Shown here piece after piece: positions 18,678 through 31,800 of a stretch of 64,000 bases of DNA. Each line of letters opens with the position of its first letter. Position 1 is the first letter of the stretch. Source of the DNA: Mycolicibacterium arenosum (lineage in GTDB: Bacteria > Actinomycetota > Actinomycetes > Mycobacteriales > Mycobacteriaceae); the NCBI RefSeq assembly GCF_024320865.1, contig NZ_JANDBD010000003.1:372001-436000 (forward strand), given 5' to 3'. Under the pieces are notes generated by a model. That model saw nothing but the letters and a program-made list of their open reading frames with translations, was not told where the DNA came from and searched no databases. The position numbers and the translations under genes are program-made.

Positions 18678-21600
18678 TTGGTATCCGGTGTAGCACTCGT
18701 CTGCGCGTTCGCGCAGTCCCCCGGTGAGATCGCGCCGGACACCAAACTCGACCTGACGGCCAATCCGCTGCGCTTCCTGGCGCGGGCCGCCGACCTGTGG
18801 AACAGCGAGCTGCCCTTCGGGCAGACGCAGAACCAGGCCTACGGCTACCTCTTCCCGCACGGTGCCTTCTTCCTGGCGGGCGACGTCCTCGGGTTGCCCG
18901 GCTGGGTGACGCAGCGGCTGTGGTGGGCGCTGCTGCTGATCGTCGGATTCTGGGGCGTCCTGCGGGTCGCCGAGGCGCTCGGCATCGGCACCACCTCGTC
19001 CCGTGTCGTCGCGGCCACGGCGTTCGCCCTGTCACCGAGGGCGCTGACCACTCTGGGCGCCATCTCGTCGGAGACGCTGCCGATGATGCTCGCGCCGTGG
19101 GTGCTGCTTCCGGTGATCCTGGCCCTGCGCGGTGAGGGAAACATCCGGGTGCTCGCGGCCCGCTCGGCGCTCGCCGTTGCGCTGATGGGCGCGGTGAACG
19201 CCGTCGCGACCCTGACCGGGTGCCTGGCCGCGATCGTGTGGTGGGCCGCCCACCGGCCCAACCGGCTGTGGTGGCGCTTCACCGGATGGTGGGCGCTGTG
19301 CTCGGCGCTCGCGGTCACCTGGTGGGTCGTGGCACTGGGCATGCTCGGCCGCGTCAGCCCGCCGTTCCTCGACTACATCGAATCCTCGGGTGTGACGACG
19401 CGGTGGCTGTCGCTCACGGAGGTGCTGCGCGGCACCTACGCCTGGACGCCGTTCGTCGCTCCGACGGCGACCGCGGGCTCGTCGCTGGTGACCAGCTCGG
19501 TTGCGGTGCTCGCCACCACGCTGGTGGCCGCCGCGGGGCTGGCCGGCCTGGCGCTGCGCAGCATGCCGTCGCGCCGGCTGCTGATCGCGATGCTGCTGTC
19601 CGGCCTGACGCTGCTCGCGCTCGCCTACTCCGGCGGCCTCGGTTCACCGATCGCCCACCAGGTGCAGCTCTTCCTCGACGCGTCGGGCACACCACTGCGC
19701 AACGTGCACAAACTGGAACCGCTGCTGCGACTTCCGCTCGTCCTCGGGCTGGCTCATCTGCTGAGCCGCGTGCCGCTGCCGGGCAGCGTGCCGCGGCCGA
19801 CGTGGGTCGCGGCGCTCGCCCACCCCGAACGCGACAAGCGGGTGGCCGTCGGGATGGTCGTGCTCGTCGCGATCCTCACCGCCACCTCGTTGGCGTGGAC
19901 GGGTCGGCTCAGTCCGGCGGGGTCGTTCACCGCGATACCGCAGTACTGGCACGATGCCGCGGACTGGCTCGACGAGCACAACGGCTCCGACGGCAGGGTG
20001 CTGGTCGCGCCCGGAGCGCCGTTCGCCACCCAGACGTGGGGCAACAGCCACGACGAGCCGCTGCAGGTGCTGGGGCACAGCCCGTGGGGGGTTCGGGACT
20101 CGATTCCGCTGACACCACCCGCGACCATCCGCGCCCTGGATTCGGTGCAGCGCCTGTTCGCGGCGGGCCGACCGTCCGCGGGACTCGCGGACACGCTTGC
20201 GCGGCAGGGCATCTCGTACGTCGTGGTGCGCAACGACCTCGATCCGGAGACGTCGCGGTCGGCGCGGCCGCTGCTGGTGCACCGCGCGATCGACGGCTCG
20301 CCGGGACTGACGAGGGTGGCCCAGTTCGGCGATCCCGTGGGACCGGGCACCCTCGACGGGTTCATCACCGACAGCGGGCTGCGGCCGCGGTACCCGGCGG
20401 TGGAGATCTACCGGGTCGACGGCGCCGCGAACGCCCTGCGGCCCTACCTCACCGAGACCGACGCGATGGCCCGCGTCGACGGCGCCCCCGAGGCACTGCT
20501 GCGCCTCGACGAACGCCGGCGCCTGCTGAACCGCCCGCCACTGGGTCCGATGCTGCTCACGTCCGATGCGCAGCGCGCGGGCCTGCCCGTACCGCTCGTC
20601 ACGGTCACCGACACCCCGACGGCCAGGGAGACCGACTACGGCCGCGTCGACGACCACTCGTCGGCCGTGCGCACACCCGACGACAAGCGGCAGACGTTCA
20701 ACCGCGTCATCGACTACCCCGCTCCCGGTGCCGACCTGGTCTACGGGAAGTGGCCCGGCGGGCGAGTCACAGTGTCGAGCTCCGCGGCGGATTCCACTGC
20801 GCTGCCCTATGTTTCGCCCGCAGCGAGTCCCGCTGCGGCGATCGACGGCGATCCGTCGACGAGCTGGGTGTCCAACTCGCTGCAGACCGCGCTCGGCCAG
20901 TGGCTGCAGGTCGACTTCGACCGCCCCATCACGAACGCGGCCGTCACCATCACGCCGAGCGCGACCGCGGTGGGTGCGCAGGTGCGCCGCATCGAGGTGT
21001 CGACGGCAAACGGAACGAGCACGCTGCGGTTCGACGAGCCGGGTGAGCCGGTCACGGTCGCGCTGCCCTACGGCGAGACGCCCTGGGTGCGCTTCACCGC
21101 GACGGGCACCGACGACGGTTCACCGGGCGTCCAGTTCGGCATCACCGACTTCAACATCACCCAGTACGACGCCTCGGGTTTCGCACAGCCCGTCAACCTG
21201 CGACACACCGTCGTCGTGCCGGGACCACCGGCGGGATCGACTGTCGCCCAATGGGACCTGGGAGCTGATCTGCTGGGCCGGGCCGGCTGCGCCGACGGCC
21301 CCGATGCCGTGCTCTGCGCGGCGACGATGGCGCTGTCGCCGGAGGAACCCGTCAACCTCAGTCGCACGCTGACCGTGCCGGAGTCGACCACGCTGACCCC
21401 GACGGTGTGGGTGCGGGCCAGGCAGGGACCCAACCTCGCCGACCTGATCCGCGCGCCCGGCAGCGTCGTCGCGACGGGCGATGCCGACCCCATCGACGTG
21501 CTGGGCTCGGCCTACGCCGCAGCCGACGGTGACCCGCGCACCTCGTGGACCGCACCGCAGCGGGTGGCTCAGTTCCGTTCGCCCGCCAACCTCGTGCTGA

Positions 21601-22823
21601 AGCTGCCCGGTCCGGCGCGCGTCGCGGGACTGCGGCTGACACCCAGTGCGGCGCCCCTACCCGCCCACCCGACGCTGGTCGCGATCGACCTCGGCGACGG
21701 CCCTCAGGTCCGGCGGCTGAATCCGGATGCGCCCGTGGATGTCTCGCTGCACCCGCGCGTCACCGACACCGTCCGGTTGTCGATTCTGGACTGGCGCGAC
21801 GTCATCGACCGCACCGCACTCGGCTTCGATCAGGTCAAACCGCCGGGGTTCGCCGAAGTCGAGGTGCTCGACGACCGCGGCGACCCCGTCGGCGCGGCCG
21901 ACGCGGCGGCCAACCGGAAGCGAGCCATCGCACTGCCGTGCGGGAAGGGCCCGATCATCGGCGTCGCCGGCCAGTTCGTACAGACGTCGGTCACGACCAC
22001 CGTCAGCGCACTTCTCGACGGCGCGCCGATCCCCGCGCGGCCGTGCCGCACCGATCCGATCGCCATTCCCGCAGGCGCACAGGAACTGCTCATCAGCCCC
22101 GGCTCGGCGTTCGTGGTCGACGGCGTCCAACTGGCCGGTCCCGAGGCCGCGGGCGTGACGAGCGCCCCGACGACGCCCGTGGGGGTGGCGCGCTGGTCGA
22201 ACGACGAGCGCGTCGTCGACATCACGGCATCGGAGCGGTCGCGCGTGCTGGTGGTGCCCGAGAGCGTCAATCCCGGTTGGACGGCGCACACCGCCGACGG
22301 CTCGGCACTGACGGCTGTCACCGTGAACGGCTGGCAGCAGGGCTGGGTGCTGCCGCCGAGCACTTCGGGTCAGGTCACGCTGGAGTTCGCGTCGAACACG
22401 CCGTACCGCATCGGGCTCATCGGCGGGCTCGCGCTGCTGCCGGTCCTGCTGTTGCTGGCGTTCTGGCCGGTCCGCCGCGAGCGTGTTCCGACGGCCACAC
22501 CACGGCCGTGGCAGCCCGCTCCGGCAGTCCTTTCCGTCGGGGTCGTCGCCATGGGCGTGATGATCTCGGGCTGGGTCGGTGCGGTGGTGGTGCTGGCAGC
22601 GCTCGGCGTGCGGCGGGCGCTGAGGGAACCGTGGTGCGACCGCGTGACCGTCGGCGTGACCGCGGGCGGACTCATCCTGGCCGGTGCGACGCTGAGCCGT
22701 TACCCGTGGCGCTCGGTGGACGGATACATCGGCCACCACTGGGGCTTACAGCTGCTGGCGTTGACGTCGGTGGCGATGCTGGCGTCGACGCTGGTGATCT
22801 GGCGCGACCCGCCGAAGAGCTGA
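18678..22823 (+). CDS. aftD: Alpha-(1->3)-arabinofuranosyltransferase AftD
   Basis: 1381-aa GT-C glycosyltransferase of arabinogalactan and lipoarabinomannan synthesis; it uses decaprenyl-phosphoryl arabinose on the outer face of the membrane. The N-terminal third is polytopic (membrane segments to about 420). The large exported part contains an F5/8-type C carbohydrate-binding-like module (about 705-825, with AAIDGDPSTSWVSN). Several helices return near the C-terminus (about 1240-1380). M. tuberculosis AftD is 1400 aa, and the published structure shows a bound acyl carrier protein. Start is uncertain: TTG at 18678 is the only usual start codon in frame after the last stop, yet conserved-looking residues (SRGWLWL) precede it, so initiation could be at the CTG at 18657. 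Confidence 0.95.
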   Translation: MVSGVALVCAFAQSPGEIAPDTKLDLTANPLRFLARAADLWNSELPFGQTQNQAYGYLFPHGAFFLAGDVLGLPGWVTQRLWWALLLIVGFWGVLRVAEALGIGTTSSRVVAATAFALSPRALTTLGAISSETLPMMLAPWVLLPVILALRGEGNIRVLAARSALAVALMGAVNAVATLTGCLAAIVWWAAHRPNRLWWRFTGWWALCSALAVTWWVVALGMLGRVSPPFLDYIESSGVTTRWLSLTEVLRGTYAWTPFVAPTATAGSSLVTSSVAVLATTLVAAAGLAGLALRSMPSRRLLIAMLLSGLTLLALAYSGGLGSPIAHQVQLFLDASGTPLRNVHKLEPLLRLPLVLGLAHLLSRVPLPGSVPRPTWVAALAHPERDKRVAVGMVVLVAILTATSLAWTGRLSPAGSFTAIPQYWHDAADWLDEHNGSDGRVLVAPGAPFATQTWGNSHDEPLQVLGHSPWGVRDSIPLTPPATIRALDSVQRLFAAGRPSAGLADTLARQGISYVVVRNDLDPETSRSARPLLVHRAIDGSPGLTRVAQFGDPVGPGTLDGFITDSGLRPRYPAVEIYRVDGAANALRPYLTETDAMARVDGAPEALLRLDERRRLLNRPPLGPMLLTSDAQRAGLPVPLVTVTDTPTARETDYGRVDDHSSAVRTPDDKRQTFNRVIDYPAPGADLVYGKWPGGRVTVSSSAADSTALPYVSPAASPAAAIDGDPSTSWVSNSLQTALGQWLQVDFDRPITNAAVTITPSATAVGAQVRRIEVSTANGTSTLRFDEPGEPVTVALPYGETPWVRFTATGTDDGSPGVQFGITDFNITQYDASGFAQPVNLRHTVVVPGPPAGSTVAQWDLGADLLGRAGCADGPDAVLCAATMALSPEEPVNLSRTLTVPESTTLTPTVWVRARQGPNLADLIRAPGSVVATGDADPIDVLGSAYAAADGDPRTSWTAPQRVAQFRSPANLVLKLPGPARVAGLRLTPSAAPLPAHPTLVAIDLGDGPQVRRLNPDAPVDVSLHPRVTDTVRLSILDWRDVIDRTALGFDQVKPPGFAEVEVLDDRGDPVGAADAAANRKRAIALPCGKGPIIGVAGQFVQTSVTTTVSALLDGAPIPARPCRTDPIAIPAGAQELLISPGSAFVVDGVQLAGPEAAGVTSAPTTPVGVARWSNDERVVDITASERSRVLVVPESVNPGWTAHTADGSALTAVTVNGWQQGWVLPPSTSGQVTLEFASNTPYRIGLIGGLALLPVLLLLAFWPVRRERVPTATPRPWQPAPAVLSVGVVAMGVMISGWVGAVVVLAALGVRRALREPWCDRVTVGVTAGGLILAGATLSRYPWRSVDGYIGHHWGLQLLALTSVAMLASTLVIWRDPPKS

Positions 22824-22842
22824 CTGGGCGTCTGTCGGGGCG

Positions 22843-25800
22843 TCAGAACTCCCTGTCCGAGCCTCCGGACTCGGTCGCGGTAGCGATCGTGAGCGGGTTG
22901 TCCGCAAGGTCCTCCGGCCCCGTCGTCGGCGTCCACACCATCGTCCCCGCGGTCGTTTCGGTGCCTTGGCCGACGAGCAGAGAGTTCGATGAGCTGTAGG
23001 TCCCGAGCACGATCGTGACCGTGTTACCGCTCATCGTCATCGTCGACGCAGTCCCGGTGGCGCCGAAGCGGATGTTGGATCCCAGTAGTCCGCCGAGCAG
23101 TCCGTTGGCGTAGCTATCACCACCGAGGCTGACCGTCCCCAGTCCAATAGCCGTGGTGTTGGTCGCGTCGTAGACCTGGAGGGTGTCGTTGCCGCCGAGG
23201 ATGCCGAGAAGGATGTCACCGTCCCAGATCCGGACGACGACGCTGGTCGCGCTGCCGTCCCAGCCGGCGAGGATCGTGCCGGGATCGATCGGCTCGCTGA
23301 ACGTGTAGACGATGGTGTCGTTCTGTTCGGCACGCCCGAGTGTGCCGCTGTTGGTGGTCTGCACCCCGACCGCAGTCGGCGCAACGTTGTCGACCACCGT
23401 GATGGAGACGGTGGCGAGGTTGCTGGTGACCTGGCCGTCGGAGGCCCGGTAGGTGAACGAGTCCGCCCCGGTGTAGTTGGCGTTCGGGGTGTAGGTGAAC
23501 GTTCCGTCGGTGTTGAAGCTCAGCGTGCCGTTGCTTGGGCCGGTGATGACCGCGGCGGTCAGCGTCGTGCCTTCGATGTCGGTGTCGTTGGCGAGCACAG
23601 CCCCGGAGACCTGGGTGTTCTGATTGGTGGTGACGGAGTCGCCGACCGCGACCGGGGCGTCGTTCACCGCCGTGATGGTGATGGTGACCGTGGCCGCGGT
23701 GCTGGTGGCCTGACCGTCGGTGGCGGTGTAGGTGAAGCTGTCGGTGCCGTTGAAGTTGGCATTCGGGGTGTAGGTGAACGACCCGTTGGCGTTCAGCGTC
23801 AGACTGCCGTTGGCCGGCCCGCTCACCAGAGTCGCTGTCAACGCACTGTTCTCGACGTCGGTGTCGTTGGCTAGGACCCCGGTGCCGCTGGTTCGAGTGA
23901 GAGTGCCGTCCTCGGCGACGGTGTACGCGTCGGCGACCGCGACCGGGGTGTCGTTCACGGCGGTGATGGAGATGGAGACGGTGGCCAGGTTGCTGGTGAC
24001 CTGGCCGTCGGAGGCCCGGTAGGTGAACGAGTCCGCCCCGGTGTAGTTGGCGTTCGGGGTGTAGGTGAACGTCCCGTCGGTGTTGAAACTCAGCGTGCCG
24101 TGACTGGGGCCGGTGACCACCGCCGCGGTCAGCGACCCGCTGTCGATGTCGGAGTCGTTGGCCAGGACACCACCGGCCAGCTGAGTGTCCTCGGTGGTGG
24201 TGAACGAGTCGCCGACCGCGACCGGGGCGTCGTTCACCGCCGTGATGGTGATGGTGACCGTGGCCGCGGTGCTGGTGGCCTGACCGTCGGTCGCGGTGTA
24301 GGTGAAGCTGTCGGTGCCGTTGAAGTTCACCGTCGGGGTGTAGGTGAAGCTGCCGTTGGCGTTCAGAGTGAGCGTGCCGTTGGCCGGGCCGCTAACCAAT
24401 GTGGCTGTCAACGCACTGTTCTCGACGTCGGTGTCGTTGGCCAGCACCCCGGTGCCGGCGCCCTGGTTCAGCGTGCCGTCCTCGGCGACGGTGTACGCGT
24501 CGGCGACCGCGACCGGGGTGTCGTTCACGGCGGTGATGGAGATGGTGACGGTGGCCAGGTTGCTGGTGACCTGGCCGTCGGAGGCCCGGTAGGTGAACGA
24601 GTCCGCCCCGGTGTAGTTGGCGTTCGGGCTGTAGGTGAACGTCCCGTCGGTGTTGAAGCTCAGCGTGCCGTGACTGGGGCCGGTGACCACCGCCGCGGTC
24701 AGCGACCCGCTGTCGATGTCGGAGTCGTTGGCCAGGACACCACCGGCCAGCTGGGTGTCCTCGGTGGTGGTGAACGAGTCGCCGACCGCGACCGGGGCGT
24801 CGTTCACCGCCGTGATGGTGATGGTGACCGTGGCCGCGGTGCTGGTGGCCTGACCGTCGGTGGCCGTGTAGGTGAAGCTGTCGGTGCCGTTGAAGTTCGC
24901 CGTCGGGGTGTAGGTGAACGACCCGTTCGCGTTCAGAGTCAGCGTGCCGTTGGCGGGACCGCTCACCAGAGTGGCTGTCAACGCGCTGTTCTCGACGTCG
25001 GTGTCGTTGGCCAGCACCCCGGTGCCGGCGCCCTGGTTCAGCGTGCCGTCCTCGGCGACGGTGTACGCGTCGGCGACCGCGACCGGGGTGTCGTTGACCG
25101 CGGTGATGGAGATGGAGACGGTGGCCAGGTTGCTGGTGACCTGGCCGTCGGAGGCGCGGTAGGTGAACGAGTCCGCACCGGTGTAGTTGGCGTTCGGGGT
25201 GTAGGTGAACGTCCCGTCGGTGTTGAAACTCAGCGTGCCGTGACTGGGGCCGGTGACGACCGCCGCGGTCAGGGATCCGCTGTCGATGTCGGAGTCGTTG
25301 GCCAGGACACCGCCGGAGACCTGGGTGTCCTCGTTGGTGGTGACGGAGTCGTCGACCGCGACGGGGGCGTCGTTGACCGCGGTGATCGTGATGGTCACGG
25401 TGGCCGCGGTGCTGGTGTCGGTGCCGTCGCTGACGGTGTAGGTGAAGCTGTCGGTGCCGTTGAAGTCCGCATCCGGGGTGTAGGTGAAGCTGCCGTTGGC
25501 ATTCAAGGTCAGGGTGCCGTTGGCCGGGCCGCTGTCCAATGTCGCGGTGAGGGTGCTGTTCTCGACGTCGGTGTCGTTGGCCAGGACCCCGGTGCCGCTG
25601 GTTTGAGTGAGAGTGCCGTCCTCGGCGACGGTGTACGCGTCGGCGACCGCGACCGGAACGTCGTTCACGGCGGTGATCGTGATCGTGACGGTCGCCGGGT
25701 CACTCGCATCGGTGCCGTCGGAGACGGTGTAGGTGAAGCTGTCGGTGCCGTTGAAATCGGTGTCGGGGGTGTAGGTGAAGCTGCCGTTGGCGTTGAAGGT

Positions 25801-28800
25801 CAGGGTGCCGTTGGCCGGACCGCTGTCCAGAGTGGCGGTCAGAGAACCGTTCTCGACGTCGGTGTCGTTACCCAGGACGCCAGTGCCCACCGGGACGGTC
25901 AGCGTGCCGTCCTCGGTGACGGTGTACGCATCGGCCACCGCGACGGGGGCGTCGTTGACCGCGGCAATTGTGATCGTGACGGTCGCCGGGTCACTCGCAT
26001 CGGTGCCGTCCGAGACGGTGTAGGTGAAGCTGTCGGTCCCGGCGAAGTCCGCATCGGGGGTGTAGGTGAAGCTGCCGTTCGCGTTGAACGTGAGCGTCCC
26101 GTTGGCCGGCCCACTGTCCAGAGTCGCGGTGAGGGTGCTGTTCTCGACGTCGGTGTCGTTGCCCAGGACGTTGCCGACCAGCTCGGTGTCCTCGGCCACG
26201 GTGAACGAGTCGCCGACCGCGACGGGAGCGTCGTTGACCGCGGTGATCGTGATGGTCACCGTGGCTGGATCACTCGCATCGGTGCCGTCCGAGACGGTGT
26301 AGGTGAAGGTGTCGGTCCCGGCGAAGTCCGCATCGGGGGTGTAGGTGAAGCTGCCGTTCGCGTTGAGAGTGAGCGTGCCGCTGACCGGGCCGCTCGCCAA
26401 AGTCGCAGTGAGAGAATCATTCTCGACGTCGGTGTCGTTACCCAGGACGTTGCCGACCAGTTCGGTGTCCTCGGCGACGGTGAACGAGTCGTTGACCGCG
26501 ACGGGAGCGTCGTTCACCGCCGTGATCGTGATGGTCACCGTGGCTGGATCACTGGTGTCGGTGCCGTCCGAGACGGTGTAGGTGAACGAGTCGGTGCCGG
26601 CGAAGTCCGCATCCGGGGTATAGGTGAACGACCCGTTCGCGTTAAGGACGAGCGTGCCGTTGGCCGGACCACTGTCCAGCGTCGCGGTCAACGTGCTGTT
26701 CTCGACGTCGGTGTCGTTACCCAGGACGTTGCCGACCAGTTCGGTGTCCTCAGCCACGGTGAACGCGTCGCCGACCGCGACGGGAGCGTCGTTCACCGCC
26801 GTGATCGTGATGGTCACCGTGGCTGGATCACTCGCATCGGTGCCGTCCGAGACGGTGTAGGTGAACGAGTCGGTGCCGGTGAAGTCCGCGTCGGGGGTGT
26901 AGGTGAAGCTGCCGTTCGCGTTGAGAGTGAGCGTGCCGTTGGTCGGACCGCTGTCCAATGTCGCGGTCAACGTGCTGTTCTCGACGTCGGTGTCGTTGCC
27001 CAGGACGTTGCCCGTCAGCTGAGTGTCCTCAGCCACGGTGAAGGAGTCGTCGACGGCGACCGGAGCGTCGTTCACCGCGTTGATCGTGATGGTCACCGTC
27101 GCCGGATCACTCGCATCGGTTCCATCGCTCACCGTGTAGGTGAACGAGTCGGTGCCGTTGAAGTCCGCATCCGGGGTGTAGGTAAACGAGCCGTTCGCGT
27201 TGAGGACGAGCGTGCCGTTGGCCGGGCCACTGTCCAGAGTCGCCGTCAACGTGCTGTTCTCGACATCGGTGTCGTTACCCAGGACATTGCCGACCAGTTC
27301 GGTGTCCTCAGCGACGGTGAACGAGTCCCCCACCGCGACGGGAGCGTCGTTCACCGCCGTGATGGTGATCGTGACGGTGGCGGCGGCACTGGTGTCGGTG
27401 CCGTCGGAGACGGTGTAGGTGAAGCTGTCGGTGCCGTTGAAGTCCGCGTCCGGGGTGTACGTGAAACTGCCGTTGGCGTTGAAGGTCAGGGTGCCGTTGG
27501 CAGGCCCACTGTTTAATGTCGCGGTGAGGGTGCTGTTCTCGACGTCGGTGTCGTTAGCCAGGACCCCGGTGCCTACCGGGACGGTCAGCGTGCCGTCCTC
27601 GGCGACGGTGTACGCATCGTCGACGGAGACCGGAGCGTCGTTCACCGCGTTGATCGTGATGGTCACCGTGGCTGGATCACTCGCATCGGTTCCGTCCGAG
27701 ACGGTGTAGGTGAACGAGTCGGTGCCGGTGAAGTCCGCGTCGGGGGTGTAGGTGAAGCTGCCGTTCGCGTTGAGAGTGAGCGTGCCGTTGGCCGGACCAC
27801 TCGCCACAGTCGCCGTCAGCGTGCTGTTCTCGACGTCGGTGTCGTTGCCCAGGACGTTGCCCGTCAGCTGAGTGTCCTCAGCCACGGTGAAGGAGTCGTC
27901 GACGGCGACCGGGGCGTCGTTCACCGCGGTGACGGTGATCGTCACCGTCGCCGGATCACTCGCATCGGTTCCATCGCTCACCGTGTAGGTGAACGAGTCG
28001 GTGCCGTTGAAGTCCGCATCCGGGGTGTAGGTAAACGAGCCGTTCGCGTTGAGGACGAGCGTGCCGTTGGCCGGACCGCTGTCCAATGTCGCGGTGAGGG
28101 TGCTGTTCTCGACGTCGGTGTCGTTACCCAGGACATTGCCCGTCAACTCGGTGTCCTCGGCCACGGTGAAGCCGTCGTCGACTGCGACGGGAGCGTCGTT
28201 GACCGCCGTGATGGTGATCGTGACGGTGGCGGCGGTGCTGGTGTCGGTGCCGTCGCTGACGGTGTAGGTGAACGAGTCGGTTCCGTTGAAGTTGGTGTCG
28301 GGGGTGTAGGTGAAGCTGCCGTTGGCGTTGAAGGTCAGGGTGCCGTTGGCCGGGCCACTGTCCAGAGTCGCCGTGAGAGAACTGTTCTCGACGTCGGTGT
28401 CGTTGCCAAGAACGTTGCCCGTCAGCTCGGTGTCCTCGGCGACAGTGAACGAGTCGCCGACCGCCACGGGAGCGTCGTTCACCGCCGTGATCGTGATCGT
28501 CACCGTCGCCGGGTCACTCGCATCGGTGCCGTCGGAGACGGTGTAGGTGAAACTGTCGGTCCCGGCGAAGTCCGCATCCGGGGTGTAAGTGAAGCTGCCG
28601 TTCGCATTCAAGGTCAGGGTGCCGCTGGCCGGGCCACTGTTCAGCGTCGCGGTCAACGTGCTGTTCTCGACATCGGTGTCGTTGCCGAGAACGTTGCCCG
28701 TCAGCTGAGTGTCCTCGGCCACGGTGAAGCCGTCATCGACCGCGACCGGGGCGTCGTTCACCGCGGTGACGGTGATGGTGACGGTGGCCGCGGTGCTGGT

Positions 28801-31800
28801 ATCCGCGCCGTCGCTCACGGTGTAGGTGAAGCTGTCGGTGCCAGTGAAGTCGGTGTCGGGGGTGTACGTGAAGGACCCGTTCGCGTTGAACGTCAGGGTG
28901 CCGCTGGCCGGGCCACTGTCCAATGTCGCGGTCAACGTGCTGTTCTCGACATCGGTGTCGTTGCCGAGAACGTTGCCCGTCAGCTGAGTGTCCTCGGCCA
29001 CGGTGAAGCCGTCATCGACCGCGACCGGGGCGTCGTTCACCGCGGTGACGGTGATGGTGACGGTGGCCGCGGTGCTGGTATCCGCGCCGTCGCTCACGGT
29101 GTAGGTGAAGCTGTCGGTGCCAGTGAAGTCGGTGTCGGGGGTGTACGTGAAGGACCCGTTCGCGTTGAACGTCAGGGTCCCGTTGGCCGGCCCACTGTCC
29201 AATGTCGCGGTCAACGTGCTGTTCTCGACGTCGGTGTCGTTGCCCAGGACGTTGCCCGTCAGCTGAGTGTCCTCAGCCACGGTGAAGGAGTCGTCGACGG
29301 CGACCGGAGCGTCGTTCACCGCGTTGATCGTGATGGTCACCGTGGCTGGATCACTCGCATCGGTTCCGTCGCTCACGGTGTAGGTGAAGCTGTCGGTCCC
29401 GGTGAAGTCGGTGTCGGGGGTGTAGGTGAAGCTGCCGTTGGCGTTGAACGTCAACGTGCCGCTGGCCGGGCCGGCCACCAGACTGGCTGTCAACGAACTG
29501 TTCTCGACATCGGTGTCGTTACCCAGGACGTTGCCCGTCAGCTGAGTATCCTCGGCCACGGTGAACGCATCGTCCACCGCCACGGGAGCGTCGTTCACCG
29601 CCGTGATCGTGATCGTCACCGTCGCCGGACCACTGCTGTCGGTGCCGTCGGAGACGGTGTAGGTGAAGCTGTCGGTCCCGGCGAAGTCCGCATCGGGGGT
29701 GTAAGTGAAGCTGCCATTGGCATTCAAGGTCAGGGTGCCGTTGGCCGGCCCACTCGCCAGAGTGGCGGTGAGAGAACCGTTCTCGACGTCGGTGTCGTTG
29801 CCCAGGACGTTGCCGACCAGTTCGGTGTCCTCAGCGACAGTGAACGAGTCGCCGATTGCAACGGGAGCGTCGTTGACCGCGGTGATCGTGATGGTGACCG
29901 TGGCTGGATCACTCGCGTCGGTGCCGTCGGAGACGGTGTAGGTGAAGCTGTCGGTCCCGGCGAAGTCCGCATCCGGGGTGTAGGTGAAGCTCCCATTGGC
30001 GTTGAAGGTCAGGGTGCCGCTGGCCGGCCCACTGTCCAGAGTCGCCGTCAGAGTGCTGTTCTCGACGTCGGTGTCGTTACCCAGGACGTTGCCCGTCAGC
30101 TGAGTGTCCTCATCGACGGTGAGCGAGTCGCCGACTGCAACGGGAGCGTCGTTCACCGCGGTGATCGAGATGGAGACGGTGGCGGCGGTGCTGGTGGCCT
30201 GACCGTCCGAGACGGTGTAGGTGAAGCTGTCGGTCCCGGTGAAGTCGGTGTCGGGGGTGTAGGTGAAGCTGCCGTTGGCGTTGAAGGTCAACGTGCCGCT
30301 GGCCGGGCCGGCCACCAGACTGGCTGTCAACGAACTGTTCTCGACATCGGTGTCATTACCCAGGACATTGCCCGTCAGCTGAGTATCCTCGGCCACGGTG
30401 AACGCATCGTCCACCGCCACGGGAGCGTCGTTCACCGCCGTGATCGTGATCGTCACCGTCGCCGGACCACTGCTGTCGGTGCCGTCCGAGACCGTGTAGG
30501 TGAAGCTGTCGGTGCCAGCGAAGTCCGTATCCGGAGTGTAGGTGAACGACCCGTTCGCGTTGAGGACGAGCGTGCCGTTGGCCGGACCAATCGCCAAAGT
30601 CGCAGTGAGAGAATTATTCTCGACATCGGTGTCGTTACCCAGGACATTGCCCGTCAGCTGAGTATCCTCGGCCACGGTGAACGAGTCGCCGACTGCAACG
30701 GGAGCGTCGTTGACCGCGGTGATCGTGATGGTCACCGTGGCTGGATCACTCGCATCGGTGCCGTCCGAGACGGTGTAGGTGAAGCTGTCGGTGCCAGTGA
30801 AGTCCGCATCGGGGGTGTAGGTGAAGCTGCCGTTCGCATTCAAGGTCAGGGTGCCGTTGGCCGGGCCACTCGCCAGAGTGGCGGTGAGAGAACCGTTCTC
30901 GACATCGGTGTCGTTGCCCAGGACGTTGCCGACCAGTTCGGTGTCCTCATCGACGGTGAACGAATCGTCCACCGCGACCGGGGCGTCGTTCACCGCCGTG
31001 ATGGTGATCGTCACCGTCGCCGGATCACTCGCGTCGGTACCGTCGCTCACGGTGTAGGTAAAGCTGTCGGTGCCGTTGAAATCGGTGTCGGGGGTGTAGG
31101 TGAAGCTGCCGTTCGCATTCAAGGTCAGGGTGCCGTTGGCCGGACCACTCGCCAGAGTCGCGGTCAACGTGCTGTTCTCGACATCGGTGTCGTTACCCAG
31201 GACGTTGCCGACCAGTTCGGTGTCCTCAGCGACAGTGAACGAGTCGTTGACCGCCGCGGGAGCGTCGTTCACCGCGGTGATCGTGATGGTGACCGTGGCT
31301 GGATCACTCGCATCGGTGCCGTCGGAGACGGTGTAGGTGAAGCTGTCGGTTCCGGTGAAGTCCGCTTCCGGGGTGTAGGTGAAGGAGCCGTTGGCGCTGA
31401 GAGTGAGCGTGCCGTTGGCCGGACCACTCGCCAGAGTGGCGGTCAGAGAACCGTTCTCGACATCGGTGTCGTTACCCAGCACCCCGGTTCCTACCGGGAC
31501 GGTCAGCGTGCCGTCCTCGGCGACGGTGTACGCATCGCCGACCGCGACGGGAGCGTCGTTCACCGCGGTGATCGTGATCGTCACCGTCGCCGGGTCACTC
31601 GCGTCCGTTCCATCGCTCACGGTGTAGGTGAAGCTGTCGGTGCCGTTGAAGTCCGCATCGGGTGTGTACGTGAACGACCCGTTCGCATTCAAGGTCAGGG
31701 TCCCGTTGGCCGGCCCACTGTCCAGAGTCGTCGCCAACGTGCTGTTCTCGACATCGGTGTCGTTACCGGCGACGTTGCCGACCAGTTCGGTGTCCTCATC

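Noticed and set aside
22824..22842. Terminator between aftD and the giant gene
   Set aside because: GGGCGTC occurs twice as a direct repeat at the junction, but it is not inverted, so no stem forms; no other hairpin fits in the 19 bp.
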